Source of the DNA: Helicobacter sp. TUL
GTDB taxonomy: Bacteria; Campylobacterota; Campylobacteria; Campylobacterales; Helicobacteraceae
Length of the DNA: 64,000 nucleotides
Assembly: GCF_002287135.1 (NCBI RefSeq)
Contig: NZ_NESU01000005.1
Coordinates: 1-64,000 of the forward strand
Direction of reading: 5' to 3'
In this document: positions 10,340 to 19,518 of the stretch, piece by piece
Layout: each line of letters begins with the position of its first letter
Position numbering within the stretch: position 1 is the stretch's first letter
Notes under the pieces: model-generated
Seen by the model: only the letters and a program-made list of their open reading frames with translations
Told to the model about the DNA's origin: nothing
Databases searched by the model: none
Position numbers and translations under genes: made by a program

Positions 10340-10525
10340 TTACCAGCTTGCTTTTCTAAGTCCTGGGATCAATCCCTCATTGCCCATTTTACGTAGGCAT
10401 ACACGACATAACCCAAAATCTCTATATACAGAATGTGGTCTACCACATACTTGACATCTTGTATAGGCTCTTGCACTAAATTTTGCTTTTCTCTTAGCTT
10501 TTGCTATCATAGATTTTTTTGCCAT
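10340..10525 (-). CDS. rpsN: 30S ribosomal protein S14, zinc-binding type
   Basis: Start is ATG 10525 (M-A-K-K-S-M), preceded by AAAGGA. A longer in-frame reading would run back into rplE. The 61-residue product is the short S14 form (rpsZ/rpsN type Z) with C-x2-C at about residues 24-27 and C-x2-C at about 40-43, which bind zinc. It follows rplE by two bases. Confidence 0.96.
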   Translation of the reverse strand: MAKKSMIAKAKRKAKFSARAYTRCQVCGRPHSVYRDFGLCRVCLRKMGNEGLIPGLRKASW

Positions 10526-10526
10526 T

Positions 10527-11072
10527 TTATCGTCCTTTTGCAAAAGGCATACCAAACATTTCAAGTAGTTTGAAAGCCTCTTTATCGCTATTAGTTGATG
10601 TTACGATCGTGATATTCATACCATGTGTCACCATAATATCATCATACACTACTTCTGGGAACATAAGCTGCTCATTAAGACCAAAACTATAATTTCCTCT
10701 CCCATCAAAACCATTGCGTTTAATACCCCTAAAGTCTTTCACTCTAGGTAATGCAATAACAATAAGTTTTTCCAAGAAGTTATACATCATATTGCCTCTA
10801 AGTGTAACTTTCACACCCATTGGCATACCTTCACGCATCTTAAATCCTGCTACAGATTTTTTAGCTTTCGTAACAATCGCCTTTTGTCCAGCAATAAGCG
10901 AGATTGTATCGGCAATATTTTGCATAATTTTGCTATCTTTTGCATAATCTCCCGCACCAACGCTAATCACAATTTTTTCTAGTCTTGGGACAAGCATTGC
11001 ATTTGTAATTTGCAATTCTTCTTTAAGCTTTGAGACAAGCTCTTCTTTATACTTTCTACGTAACTCAAACAT
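10527..11072 (-). CDS. rplE: 50S ribosomal protein L5
   Basis: 5S rRNA-binding protein at the subunit interface. The 181-residue product includes [15 protein letters not shown] and R-D-F-R-G (here V-K-D-F-R-G-I) and [11 protein letters not shown], all characteristic. Its start shares one base with the rplX stop. Confidence 0.98.
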   Translation of the reverse strand: MFELRRKYKEELVSKLKEELQITNAMLVPRLEKIVISVGAGDYAKDSKIMQNIADTISLIAGQKAIVTKAKKSVAGFKMREGMPMGVKVTLRGNMMYNFLEKLIVIALPRVKDFRGIKRNGFDGRGNYSFGLNEQLMFPEVVYDDIMVTHGMNITIVTSTNSDKEAFKLLEMFGMPFAKGR

Positions 11073-11305
11073 TATTTATCTCCCTCCGCTTTTTTCACAT
11101 TAGAGATATCTATTGGCATCTCTTTGTTTGCAAAGCCACCTTTGGGATCTTTGTCGCTAGGTTTGATTGATTTTTTAGCTACTCTCAAACCCTCAACTAT
11201 AACTTGTCCCTTTTTTGGTAATACCTTAATCACCTTACCACTTTTACCTTTATCATCACCAGCGATAGCTACAACTACATCGCCCTTTTTAATTTTGCAT
11301 TTCAC
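11072..11305 (-). CDS. rplX: 50S ribosomal protein L24
   Basis: Assembly initiator of the large subunit. The 77-residue product begins [21 protein letters not shown], the KOW motif of L24. It is shorter than the usual 100-odd residues but contains the whole KOW fold. One-base overlaps with rplN and rplE indicate coupled translation. Confidence 0.97.
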   Translation of the reverse strand: MKCKIKKGDVVVAIAGDDKGKSGKVIKVLPKKGQVIVEGLRVAKKSIKPSDKDPKGGFANKEMPIDISNVKKAEGDK

Positions 11306-11673
11306 TATAACACCTCCGGAGCTAACGATACTATTTTCATAAAATTTGCATATCGCACTTCTCTACTAACTGGTCCAAAAATCCTTGTGCCAATAGGTTC
11401 CCTTTTTGCATCAAGGATTACAGCAGCGTTTTCATCAAATCGAACCAAGGATCCATTTTCTCTATGAATCTCCTTTTTTGTTCTCACAATCACTGCTTTA
11501 ACTACTTGCCCTTTTTTAACTTTTCCATTTGGAATTGCTTTTTTTACAGATGCAACAATCACATCACCAACACGTGCGTAGCGTCTATGACTACCACCAA
11601 GAACCTTGATACACATAATCTCTTTAGCGCCACTATTATCAGCGACATTCAATCTTGTAAAACTTTGTATCAT
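11305..11673 (-). CDS. rplN: 50S ribosomal protein L14
   Basis: Large-subunit protein forming bridges with the 30S subunit. The 122-residue length is canonical and the product starts [17 protein letters not shown], with [12 protein letters not shown] at the C-terminal side. Start overlaps the rpsQ stop by four bases. Confidence 0.98.
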   Translation of the reverse strand: MIQSFTRLNVADNSGAKEIMCIKVLGGSHRRYARVGDVIVASVKKAIPNGKVKKGQVVKAVIVRTKKEIHRENGSLVRFDENAAVILDAKREPIGTRIFGPVSREVRYANFMKIVSLAPEVL

Positions 11674-11936
11674 AGCTCTACTCCTTTCACCACAATATCT
11701 TTTAATCTAAAAGATTTGCTCTTAGAAATTGGTCTACACTCAATTGCACTCACCACATCGCCAACCTTGGCTTGATTGTTTTCATCGTGGATTGTATATT
11801 TCTTAAATCTCTTAACGATTTTTCTATACTTTGGGTGGAGAACTTTTCTCTCTAAAAGCACCACCACACTTTTATCGCCTGCTTTACTTACAATTCTTCC
11901 TTGTATCACTCTTTTGTGTGCTTGTTTTTCACTCAT
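11670..11936 (-). CDS. rpsQ: 30S ribosomal protein S17
   Basis: Small primary 16S rRNA-binding OB-fold protein. The 88-residue product contains [14 protein letters not shown] and [10 protein letters not shown], then [14 protein letters not shown], the family C-terminal motif. Its start overlaps the rpmC stop by four bases. Confidence 0.97.
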   Translation of the reverse strand: MSEKQAHKRVIQGRIVSKAGDKSVVVLLERKVLHPKYRKIVKRFKKYTIHDENNQAKVGDVVSAIECRPISKSKSFRLKDIVVKGVEL

Positions 11937-12127
11937 TTGACATCCTTTTTGGCATTAATCGCTGTATTAATCCGTGCTATGTCTTTACGCACAAATTTAA
12001 GCTCACTAGGATTTGTTGATTGCATAGTCTTTAATTTAAGCCTAGTTTCAAACAACAATGACTTCTTTTCTTTAAGCAACTTTTGTAATTCGACAATATC
12101 TTTGTCTTTCAATTCAGTAAATTTCAT
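11933..12127 (-). CDS. rpmC: 50S ribosomal protein L29
   Basis: Two-helix protein at the tunnel exit, part of the docking site for SRP and trigger factor. The 64-residue product shows [10 protein letters not shown] at the start and R-x-D-I-A-R-I-N-T family residues near the end. It begins inside the last codons of rplP (14-base overlap). Confidence 0.95.
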   Translation of the reverse strand: MKFTELKDKDIVELQKLLKEKKSLLFETRLKLKTMQSTNPSELKFVRKDIARINTAINAKKDVK

Positions 12128-12539
12128 TTTCGCTCTCGCTTGTTATGATTTTTGTTTTAAATGGGAGTTTGCTTTGTGCCAATGCCAAAGCTTCACGTGC
12201 CAATCCTTCATCAATACCTATCATTTCATAAATAATACGACCAGGTTTAATGTTCATAACCCATTTTTCGACACCGCCTTTACCTTTACCCATTCTCACT
12301 TCAAGAGGTTTTGCTGTCAATGGCTTATCTGGAAAAACTCGTATCCACACCTTACCAGCTCTCTTGATGTGACGTGTCATCGCAATACGTGCAGATTCTA
12401 TTTGTCTAGAATCTATGCGTCCGTGTTCTAATGCTTTAATACCTATATTGCCAAATGCAAGAGAGCAACCGCGAAATGACTTGCCACGATTGCGACCTTT
12501 CATCTGCTTTCTATATTTTGTCTTTTTTGGCATCAACAT
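12114..12539 (-). CDS. rplP: 50S ribosomal protein L16
   Basis: Large-subunit protein near the A-site tRNA elbow. The 141-residue product starts [12 protein letters not shown]; the first ATG (12539) is favoured because GGAGG lies eight bases upstream, while the ATG at 12533 would be fourteen bases away. Conserved R-G-K-S-F-R-G and G-K-G-K-G stretches are present. Confidence 0.97.
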   Translation of the reverse strand: MLMPKKTKYRKQMKGRNRGKSFRGCSLAFGNIGIKALEHGRIDSRQIESARIAMTRHIKRAGKVWIRVFPDKPLTAKPLEVRMGKGKGGVEKWVMNIKPGRIIYEMIGIDEGLAREALALAQSKLPFKTKIITSESENEIY

Positions 12540-12541
12540 AA

Positions 12542-13273
12542 TTATTGCCTCCCTCTTCTTGTTCTAGTTCTTGGCTCTTTCTCGCCTCTTTCAGCATGTG
12601 GTTCTCTCGTAGATTCTCTCTCGCTTCTTTCTTGCTGAATCCCTTTATGTAGCACTTCACCTTTAAAAATCCACACCTTTACGCCAATGATTCCATATGT
12701 TGTCATTGCTTCTGCAAAGCCATAATCAATCTTTGCGCGTAGTGTATGTAGAGGCACTCTACCTTCCATATACCATTCAGTTCGCGCCATTTCAGCACCA
12801 GCTAGACGACCAGAAACTTTAACTTTAATACCTTTAGCCCCAGACTTAAGCGCTGATTGCATAACTTTCTTCATCGCGCGTCTAAATGCTACGCGTTTTT
12901 CAAGTTGTGTAGCAATATTTTCTGCAGCTAATTGTGCGTTTGTTTGTGGGCGCTTAGCTTCTTTGATATTGATACTAACCTCTTTTTTAAGGAGCTTTTT
13001 TAAAGCTTCTTTATGTTTGTCAATATCAACACCTTTTTTACCTATAATAAGTCCGGGTTTGGAAGCCACCACAGTTACACGCACTTTGTGTGCAGCACGC
13101 TCAATAATAATCTCACTCACACCAGCGTAATACATCTCGCTCTTTAAGAACTTGCGTATCATATGATCTTCTAAGATATTTGAAGGAGTCGCCTGTGTAG
13201 CAGGAAACCAACGAGAAGACCAATTCCTATTAATTCCTAATCTTAAACCTATTGGATTGACTTTTTGACCCAT
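12542..13273 (-). CDS. rpsC: 30S ribosomal protein S3
   Basis: Head protein of the 30S subunit with mRNA helicase and entry-channel function. The 243-residue product has the N-terminal [13 protein letters not shown], the KH-type G-K-K-G-V-D motif (about 80-86) and the S3 C-terminal domain. The last about 30 residues form an Arg/Glu/Ser-rich low-complexity tail (E-R-S-E-R-E-S-T and R-T-R-T-R-R-G-R-Q) longer than the minimal family. Confidence 0.97.
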   Translation of the reverse strand: MGQKVNPIGLRLGINRNWSSRWFPATQATPSNILEDHMIRKFLKSEMYYAGVSEIIIERAAHKVRVTVVASKPGLIIGKKGVDIDKHKEALKKLLKKEVSINIKEAKRPQTNAQLAAENIATQLEKRVAFRRAMKKVMQSALKSGAKGIKVKVSGRLAGAEMARTEWYMEGRVPLHTLRAKIDYGFAEAMTTYGIIGVKVWIFKGEVLHKGIQQERSERESTREPHAERGEKEPRTRTRRGRQ

Positions 13274-13275
13274 AC

Positions 13276-13797
13276 TTACTTGCCCTCACCTTCTGTTGTT
13301 TTGCTTGTTTTTGCCGCAGTTGATTTCGTAGCTGCTTTTTTTGCTGGCTTAGATTCTGTTACCTTAGCTTTTTCTTGCTTAGGTTTAGATTCTGAAGTTT
13401 CAGATTTTGTGCTTGTCGCCTTAGATGTTTTTTGGGCACTAGCAGCTTTTTTAGCACTTTCAGTCTTTTTCACAGAATCTTTTGGAGTGCCTACCTCTAC
13501 AAACACATGAGATGTAGGTTTTCTAATAGGTGTAGCACGACCCTTGGCTCTTGGCATAAAGCGTCGCAAAACAGGACCAGCATCAACTCTACAAGATAAC
13601 ACTACAACTTCTTGTGCGTCATAGCCACCATTTGCTACTGCAGAAGCAAGCACTTTGGAAATAATCCTTGCCGCTTTGTTTGGTGTGAATTCCAAGCTTG
13701 CAATTGCAAGTTCAGCATTCATGCCTTGAATCTCCCTAGCAATTAGACGAGCTTTTGTAGGAGAAAGTCTAATATATCGTAATAATGCCTTGCTCAT
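13276..13797 (-). CDS. rplV: 50S ribosomal protein L22 with long charged C-terminal tail
   Basis: L22 lines the peptide exit tunnel. Residues 1-105 are a normal L22 ([14 protein letters not shown] near the start, [14 protein letters not shown] near 84-97). They are followed by about 68 extra residues made almost only of Lys, Ala, Ser, Thr and Glu, giving 173 residues against the usual 110 or so. The reading frame stays open and rpsC follows in the normal place, so the tail is a real extension rather than a fused neighbour. Confidence 0.95.
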   Translation of the reverse strand: MSKALLRYIRLSPTKARLIAREIQGMNAELAIASLEFTPNKAARIISKVLASAVANGGYDAQEVVVLSCRVDAGPVLRRFMPRAKGRATPIRKPTSHVFVEVGTPKDSVKKTESAKKAASAQKTSKATSTKSETSESKPKQEKAKVTESKPAKKAATKSTAAKTSKTTEGEGK

Positions 13798-13806
13798 ACT
13801 TCCTCC

Positions 13807-14088
13807 TTATTTACCAATTTTCTTTTGGACACTACCTTTGTGTCCTTTAAAAGTTCTAGTGGGAGCAAATTCACCCAATTTATATCCAACATGATTCTCT
13901 GTGATATATACAGGAACAAATGCTCTGCCATTATGCACATTAAAAGTTAAACCTATCATATCAGGTAAGATCGTGCTACGTCTTGACCATGTTTTGATTG
14001 GTTTATTATCTTTAGAATCTCTTGCTTTCAAAACTTTTTTTAACAAAGAGTTATCGATGAATGGACCCTTTTTAATTGATCGTGACAT
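13807..14088 (-). CDS. rpsS: 30S ribosomal protein S19
   Basis: Head protein that contacts the A-site finger. The 93-residue length is canonical. [12 protein letters not shown] opens the product and [12 protein letters not shown] closes the conserved part. It lies between rplB and rplV. Confidence 0.98.
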   Translation of the reverse strand: MSRSIKKGPFIDNSLLKKVLKARDSKDNKPIKTWSRRSTILPDMIGLTFNVHNGRAFVPVYITENHVGYKLGEFAPTRTFKGHKGSVQKKIGK

Positions 14089-14097
14089 ATTACTTCC

Positions 14098-14925
14098 TTA
14101 TTTTTTCTTTCTTGAAATAATGAGCTTATCACTCGCTTTTTTCTTACGAGTTTTAAAGCCCTTCGCAGGCGTTCCCCAAGGAGATACAGGATGCCCACTT
14201 GATCCAGTCTTACCTTCACCACCACCATGTGGGTGATCTACAGGGTTCATCGCACTACCTCTAGTCTGTGGTCGAATACCTCTATGGCGGTTTCGTCCAG
14301 CTTTACCAATAGAAATATTGATAAAATCTTCATTCCCTACAACACCAATAGTTGCCATACATTCTTCTAAAATGTAGCGCATCTCACCACTTGGCATTCT
14401 CAAAATGATATATTTTCCCTCACGCCCCATGATTTGCGCACTAGCTCCCGCACTTCTAGCAAGCTGACCGCCAGCACCAGGATGCATCTCAATATTATGC
14501 ACGATAGTTCCTATAGGAATTGCTTTAAGTTTCATTGCAAAACCTACTTTGATATCTAATCCTGATTCTGCAGACATAACACTATCGCCTACTTTCAAAC
14601 CGGATGGTTGAATGATATAGCGCTTTTCTCCATCAGGATATGTAATAAGTGCAATGCGACAATTTCTGTATGGATCGTATTCAATAGCACTTACCTTACC
14701 TTCAAGACCAAATTTGTTGCGCTTAAAATCAATAATGCGATAGAGTTTTTTTGCTCCTCCCTCTTTATGACGACTTGTAATTCGTCCATTATTATTACGT
14801 CCAGCAGACACAGGAAGCTTTACAAGCAAACTTCTCACGCTTGGCTTTGCGGTAATATCTTTGGAGCTCAACCCACTCATAAATCTCCTGCTAGGAGTGT
14901 AGGGCTTATATGTTTTAATTGCCAT
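14098..14925 (-). CDS. rplB: 50S ribosomal protein L2
   Basis: Essential for peptidyl transferase centre assembly and subunit association. The 275-residue product shows [13 protein letters not shown] (about 45-57) and the C-terminal [16 protein letters not shown] motif that includes the conserved His. The gene sits between rplW and rpsS. Confidence 0.98.
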   Translation of the reverse strand: MAIKTYKPYTPSRRFMSGLSSKDITAKPSVRSLLVKLPVSAGRNNNGRITSRHKEGGAKKLYRIIDFKRNKFGLEGKVSAIEYDPYRNCRIALITYPDGEKRYIIQPSGLKVGDSVMSAESGLDIKVGFAMKLKAIPIGTIVHNIEMHPGAGGQLARSAGASAQIMGREGKYIILRMPSGEMRYILEECMATIGVVGNEDFINISIGKAGRNRHRGIRPQTRGSAMNPVDHPHGGGEGKTGSSGHPVSPWGTPAKGFKTRKKKASDKLIISRKKK

Positions 14926-14943
14926 TTCTATTCTCCTTTATCA

Positions 14944-15225
14944 TTACACCGAAAGAGCGTCAATCTTGGCGCCTTCAGGAACTTTTACATAAAATTTTTT
15001 GAAAGATGCTCTTTTACCTTCTCTGCCTCTGAAACGCTTTACCTTGCCCTCTTGCTTAAGAGAGTTAATCTTAAGAGGAGTGAAGCCAAAATACTCTTGA
15101 AACACTGCTTTTAATTGATTTTTAGTGACACCACTTGCGGTTTGCACTACAAGCATTCCTTTTTCTTGCAAAGCCAAAGACTTTTCTGTGTAAAGGATTG
15201 ATTTAATATCTGTTATATCTGCCAT
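14944..15225 (-). CDS. rplW: 50S ribosomal protein L23
   Basis: Tunnel-exit protein and docking site for trigger factor and SRP. The 93-residue product has Y-T-E-K-S near residue 12 and the extended-loop region [10 protein letters not shown] with a basic C-terminal half. It lies directly after rplD. Confidence 0.96.
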   Translation of the reverse strand: MADITDIKSILYTEKSLALQEKGMLVVQTASGVTKNQLKAVFQEYFGFTPLKINSLKQEGKVKRFRGREGKRASFKKFYVKVPEGAKIDALSV

Positions 15226-15239
15226 TGTCTCTCCTCCAC

Positions 15240-15863
15240 TTATTTGCTAACTTTTTTAGTCGCTATAATCTCATCAAATACCGCTTTTTCAATCACCACA
15301 CAACGGAATGTAGCAACTAAGTAGGCATTTAACTCATTAGAATCCACAACATAACATTCTCGCAAATTTCTGTATGCTAAAAATGTTTTTTCATCACTAA
15401 ATTGCCCCACAAAAAGTGCATTTTTATCACCAAGTGCGCAAAATTTTGCATACGCATCTTTTGTCTTACCACTTTGTATTGCTACAGAATCTACAACAAA
15501 AAGCTTATTCATCTGTGCTTTTTGTGCCAACGCATACTCAAGTGCTAAGCGTTTTTGTTTTTTATTGATTTTCAAGTCATAATTGCGTTTTGTAGGCCCA
15601 TGAGAAACACCACCACCCACAAAAATAGGAGAAGTAATACTCCCTGCACGCGCGCGACCATTTTTCTTTTGTCTCCATGGTTTTTTACCACCACCGCTGA
15701 CTTCACCACGATTTTTGGCATATGCATTATTTGCACGCAAAGATGCCAAATAGGACTTTACATACAAATACAAGTTATGTTCATTAACTTGCTCATATTC
15801 CTTTGGTAATTCAATCTCGCTACTTTTTTTAAGATTATTATCTAATACAATTGCCTTACTCAT
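15240..15863 (-). CDS. rplD: 50S ribosomal protein L4
   Basis: Tunnel-lining protein; in several bacteria it represses the S10 operon. Start taken at ATG 15863 (M-S-K-A-I-V-L-D), with AAGG eight bases upstream. A longer frame up to 15908 would overlap rplC by 35 bases and adds residues foreign to the family. The 207-residue product has the tunnel loop [14 protein letters not shown] (near 55-68) and [10 protein letters not shown]. Confidence 0.96.
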   Translation of the reverse strand: MSKAIVLDNNLKKSSEIELPKEYEQVNEHNLYLYVKSYLASLRANNAYAKNRGEVSGGGKKPWRQKKNGRARAGSITSPIFVGGGVSHGPTKRNYDLKINKKQKRLALEYALAQKAQMNKLFVVDSVAIQSGKTKDAYAKFCALGDKNALFVGQFSDEKTFLAYRNLRECYVVDSNELNAYLVATFRCVVIEKAVFDEIIATKKVSK

Positions 15864-15873
15864 ACACCGCACC

Positions 15874-16452
15874 TTATTGTGTAATTTGGATTCTGCCATA
15901 AGCTCCATTGTAGCCTGCTACAGAACCTTTCAATACCAAAATATTGCTTTCCTTATCAAAAGAAAGCACGGTATTTCTTGTATTCACACGCTCATCACCA
16001 TAATGCCCTGCCATTTTTTTACCTGGCTGCACCCTTCCTGGCCATTCACGATTTCCGATAGATCCAAGTCGTCTGTGAAATCTACTACCATGCGCAGCAG
16101 GACCACCTTGAAAATTCCATCGCTTCATCGCACCACTAAAACCTCGACCTTTAGAGTTAAAAATGCTTTTCACACTCTTTGCGCTTTCTAGAATCTCTGT
16201 ATTAAGATCCCCTTGCTCTGTGTTGGCAACTTTGAGTGTAGCAAATCTATTAAATTCTTTGCTTAAGCTATATTTTTTCTGAATCCCTGCAATAGCCTTA
16301 TTCATAGCCTTACCTTTTGAATAAGCTACCAACGCCTTTCCATTGTCATATACTTCACACACTTTCATATTAAGCACACGAAGTAGCGTCACTGCTTCAC
16401 TCTTGGTGCCAATGGTTCGGCTCATACCAATCTTTTCAACGATAAATTCCAT
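15874..16452 (-). CDS. rplC: 50S ribosomal protein L3
   Basis: Assembly initiator of the large subunit reaching the peptidyl transferase centre. The 192-residue product carries the hallmark loop [17 protein letters not shown] near 103-119 with the glutamine that is methylated by PrmB in other bacteria, and [21 protein letters not shown] lies upstream of the ATG. Confidence 0.97.
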   Translation of the reverse strand: MEFIVEKIGMSRTIGTKSEAVTLLRVLNMKVCEVYDNGKALVAYSKGKAMNKAIAGIQKKYSLSKEFNRFATLKVANTEQGDLNTEILESAKSVKSIFNSKGRGFSGAMKRWNFQGGPAAHGSRFHRRLGSIGNREWPGRVQPGKKMAGHYGDERVNTRNTVLSFDKESNILVLKGSVAGYNGAYGRIQITQ

Positions 16453-16483
16453 AACTCTTTCCTTGTGTAATTTCTAAAATTCC

Positions 16484-16795
16484 CTACTTACTCATGGAAG
16501 TAACTTCTACATCTACTTCTGGAGCTAAATCAAGTTTCATAAGGCTATCCACAGTATCAGGCGTCGCAGACATAATGTCAATGATACGATGATGCACTCT
16601 GATCTCAAATTGTTCGCGTGAATCTTTGTTGATATGTGGGGATTTAAGCACTGTATAGCGACGCTTTTTAGTAGGAAGTGGGATAGGTCCCCTAATCTCT
16701 GATCCAGTGCGTTTCACAGCCTCAACGATTGCAGCTACCGAACGATCCAAAACCCTATAATCATAGGCTTTCAACTTTAATCTAATTTTTTCCAT
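16484..16795 (-). CDS. rpsJ: 30S ribosomal protein S10
   Basis: First gene of the S10 operon. The 103-residue product has the conserved [10 protein letters not shown] and G-P-I-P-L-P-T-K (near 36-43), then [13 protein letters not shown]. In addition to its ribosomal role S10 (NusE) joins the NusB antitermination complex. A likely promoter lies about 90 bases upstream, at 16882-16887. Confidence 0.98.
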   Translation of the reverse strand: MEKIRLKLKAYDYRVLDRSVAAIVEAVKRTGSEIRGPIPLPTKKRRYTVLKSPHINKDSREQFEIRVHHRIIDIMSATPDTVDSLMKLDLAPEVDVEVTSMSK

Positions 16796-16881
16796 TTGCT
16801 ATCCTTTTTTATGAAAGAACTCATCACATTTGGCTCAAAATCCATTCAAAAACACAAATGTAATGCAATTTAAAAGCGTGA

Positions 16882-16887
16882 ATTGTA
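16882..16887 (-). promoter_or_regulatory. -10 box of the ribosomal supercluster promoter
   Basis: On the minus strand this reads TACAAT, preceded directly by TTTTTTTTGAC and a run of A and T, a typical Helicobacter/Campylobacter housekeeping promoter without a strong -35. It is placed about 90 bases before rpsJ, and no other comparable box is seen in the spacer. Confidence 0.6.
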
Positions 16888-16981
16888 GTCAAAAAAAACT
16901 TTTTTTGCAAGACTTTTCCCTATTTTTCGCAAAGAAAGAAAAATTTATTTCCTTTTTATAAGGACAATATTTCCATAGCGT

Positions 16982-17010
16982 AATCACATTTATTCTAGAA
17001 TAATGCGATT
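16982..17010. repeat. 29-bp imperfect palindrome between divergent genes
   Basis: The core TTATTCTAGAATAA (16990-17003) is a perfect 14-bp palindrome, and the symmetry extends outward to AATC and GATT with one mismatch and one unpaired base. It lies between rpsJ and the divergent methyltransferase gene. It could be an operator or a hairpin; the sequence does not decide. Confidence 0.6.
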
Positions 17011-17104
17011 TTATACACAATCCTCAAAAAATATCTTGTATAAACTTTATATTTAGTGTAAGATTACGGAATTTTAAAAAACTCCAACTCAAAGGAATAT
17101 CCCA

Positions 17105-18041
17105 ATGTTTGCAAAAATTGCCACCTTTATTTATCAACAAATTCTCGCCTCAAATCAAAAGATAAGTTTCAAGTTTTATGTGAAGCTTCGTTCCTTGATT
17201 TTAAGATTTACTGATCCTCTCATTACCTTAAGTTTTCGTGGTTATACATTGAGTATGCCATTTTCTCATACAATATTTCTCAATCAAAAAATTTATCCAA
17301 CATATGATATGCAACTCCACAAAATAGCTAATTATATAACTCAAAAAATGGACTTTATACACATTATAGATGTAGGTGCAAACATTGGTGATACTGCTGT
17401 TTTTATGGATATGCCCAAAGCACAATTTCTACTTGTAGAAGGTGAAACACGCTACAATGACCTCATTGAGGAAAATTTTTATAGACATTATGGTCAGGCT
17501 ACTAGGGGGGGGGGATAAGCTTATCATAGAAAATACTTTCATTACCGACAAACAAAGTACCTATACAATTACACGTTATGATGGAAGTGCTAGACTCCAG
17601 CAAACCCAAGATTCTGAGGATACTCAAAACAGCATTGTTTTTCACACATTAGACTTTCTTGTTGACAAACATAATTTTAAACCAAACTTTATCAAAGTTG
17701 ATACAGATGGTTTTGATTTTAAAGTCATTCGCAGTGCCGAAAATACCCTAAAAACTTACAAAAGCACACTCTTTTTTGAATGGGATCTTTTCTTTCTTCA
17801 AGCTCAAAACGAAAATCCCACAAGTATTTTTACATATCTCAACTCTTTAGGTTATACACAATTACTCATCTTTGATAACTTTGGAAATCTCCTTGTTATC
17901 TTGCATTCAGATGACATCCAAAATCTTTCTTTAATTCTAGATTATACACGCAAAAGCAACAAACACATCTACTATTATGATGTATTGGCATTACATAAAG
18001 ACACTCCACTTGATGCATGGGAGTGCGCAAAGTTATTATAA
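17105..18041 (+). CDS. FkbM-family methyltransferase, phase-variable, OFF in this copy
   Basis: Two overlapping frames together make one FkbM-type SAM-dependent methyltransferase. The first (17105-17518) holds the SAM-binding D-V-G-A-N-I-G-D-T at residues 89-97 and ends prematurely after the G tract as ...A-T-R-G-G-G. The second, in another frame from the tract to 18041, holds the typical F-I-K-V-D-T-D-G-F-D-F-K-V-I segment. The break is a run of ten G at 17505-17514. With nine (or twelve) G the frames join to a protein of about 311 residues, so this copy is OFF by one base. FkbM enzymes often O-methylate sugars of glycans or lipids; the substrate here is unknown. AAAGGA precedes the ATG. It stands alone, divergent from rpsJ. 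Confidence 0.85.
17505..17514 (+). repeat. G10 homopolymer (phase-variation tract)
   Basis: Ten consecutive G inside the methyltransferase gene. In an otherwise A/T-rich sequence such a run is far from chance, and it sits exactly where the reading frame breaks. Confidence 0.95.
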
Positions 18042-18050
18042 CTAAACAGC

Positions 18051-18851
18051 CTAAGCCTCTACTTCACACACTGCTATGCGTTGCACTGCGCCTTTGAGAT
18101 ATACGACATTGCGAGAATCTATACGCACTTCCAAAAGCTCTTTGCTCGGTGGTGTGATAGTGGTTTGTGAATCTACTAATCCAAATCTATATGCCAATGC
18201 CATCACTGCTGCAGCACCTGTGCCACACGCTAAAGTGATATCTTCCACACCACGCTCATAGGTTGCATATACGATATGTTTCCTATCTTGGATATAGGCA
18301 ATATTCACATTTGCATTATATTTCTGACGCAATCCTCGTAAAAATGTGTTGTGCGGGCTATTAGATTCTGGTATATGAGATTGTGTATCTGTTAGACATA
18401 CCAAATGTGGCACTCCAGTATCCAAAAGATACCATTTCTCACCCCACAAGCTAGGTTCTTGCACTTGTTGTATAAAGGTATATTCCCCCAACATACTCTC
18501 GACCAAAAGTGGATTTTGAGAATCCACAACAATCCCAATCTCACCTGCCAAACTCAAAAATGTATGTTCTTTTGGTGCTATGCCTTCAACATAAGCAAAG
18601 CTCCCCACACACCGACTCGCGTTACCACACATTTCTGCTATGCTACCATCAGCATTCAAAAAAATCCATTCATAAGCAATATGCTCTTTTTGGCTTGGTG
18701 TTAGCACCACAAAGCCATCAGCTCCTATACCGCTATGTCTTGCGCACCATTTTTGCGCATATTGTCTATAGTCTGCCTTTGGCGTATCAGCAAACGCATT
18801 ATAGAGCAAAAAATCATTCCCATTAGCACAATATTTTACAAGTCTCATCAT
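18051..18851 (-). CDS. dapF: diaminopimelate epimerase
   Basis: Interconverts LL- and meso-diaminopimelate, giving the peptidoglycan cross-linking residue and the lysine precursor. The two catalytic cysteines are visible: Cys75 in E-M-C-G-N-A-S-R-C and Cys209 in L-A-C-G-T-G-A-A-A. G-I-G-A-D-G-F lies at 41-47. The 266-residue length is normal. Its ATG overlaps the coaE stop by one base (TAATG), so the pair is coupled. Confidence 0.97.
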   Translation of the reverse strand: MMRLVKYCANGNDFLLYNAFADTPKADYRQYAQKWCARHSGIGADGFVVLTPSQKEHIAYEWIFLNADGSIAEMCGNASRCVGSFAYVEGIAPKEHTFLSLAGEIGIVVDSQNPLLVESMLGEYTFIQQVQEPSLWGEKWYLLDTGVPHLVCLTDTQSHIPESNSPHNTFLRGLRQKYNANVNIAYIQDRKHIVYATYERGVEDITLACGTGAAAVMALAYRFGLVDSQTTITPPSKELLEVRIDSRNVVYLKGAVQRIAVCEVEA

Positions 18852-19510
18852 TACTTCCCTATTTGCATAGAATCTTCTAATTTTTCCAAAGCCTCTTCTA
18901 CAAGGGCTTTTAAAGCCATTTTGTCGCCTACATTTTTAATCACATAATCACTCATTGCGCATTTTTGCTCTATGTCCATTTGGGCATCAATGCGTGCCTG
19001 TGCAGATTCTTTGCTTAGAGAATCACGTGCGATAATTCGCTCCAAACATTGATCTTTTGGTGCATATACCAAAAGAATCTTGCATACAGGATATTTTTCT
19101 CGCCCTCCAGATTCAAAAAACAACGGAATATCCAAAAAATAGCATTTTTGTTGAGATTCTAGTTCTCGTGCAGTATGTAAAATCGCTTGGTGAATCTTGG
19201 GGTGCAAAAGAGATTCTAACTTCTTGCGTGCGTTTTTGTCGCCAAAAACAAGTGCACCCAATGCTTTTCTATCCACGATACCCTCTCGCACAAATTCCGC
19301 TCCAAAAGTGAGTATCACCTCATTAGCACTTGCTTGCAATATCATATGCGCAATTTCATCAGCACACAAAACAACATAGCCTTTATCCCTAAGTATCGCT
19401 GACACACTACTTTTGCCACTGCCAATACAACCTGTAAGCGCTACTCCATACTCCAAAGGTGCAAGATTCATAGAATCTAGATTCTCTCCATGAGACAAAG
19501 ACCCAGACAT
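18851..19510 (-). CDS. coaE: dephospho-CoA kinase
   Basis: Last step of coenzyme A synthesis. The P-loop G-C-I-G-S-G-K-S-S is at residues 27-35. Family features R-K-x-L-x-x-I/L-L-H-P-x-I-H and D-I-P-L-F-F-E-S follow. The N-terminus is about 20 residues longer than in E. coli; AAGG six bases before the ATG at 19510 supports the long start, though an internal Met at position 14 is possible. It is coupled to dapF downstream. Confidence 0.95.
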   Translation of the reverse strand: MSGSLSHGENLDSMNLAPLEYGVALTGCIGSGKSSVSAILRDKGYVVLCADEIAHMILQASANEVILTFGAEFVREGIVDRKALGALVFGDKNARKKLESLLHPKIHQAILHTARELESQQKCYFLDIPLFFESGGREKYPVCKILLVYAPKDQCLERIIARDSLSKESAQARIDAQMDIEQKCAMSDYVIKNVGDKMALKALVEEALEKLEDSMQIGK

Positions 19511-19518
19511 AACGCGCC

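Noticed and set aside
13265-13510. Plus-strand frame opposite rplV
   Set aside because: It is made of the complement of the Lys/Ala/Ser-rich L22 tail, which yields long open reading by composition only.
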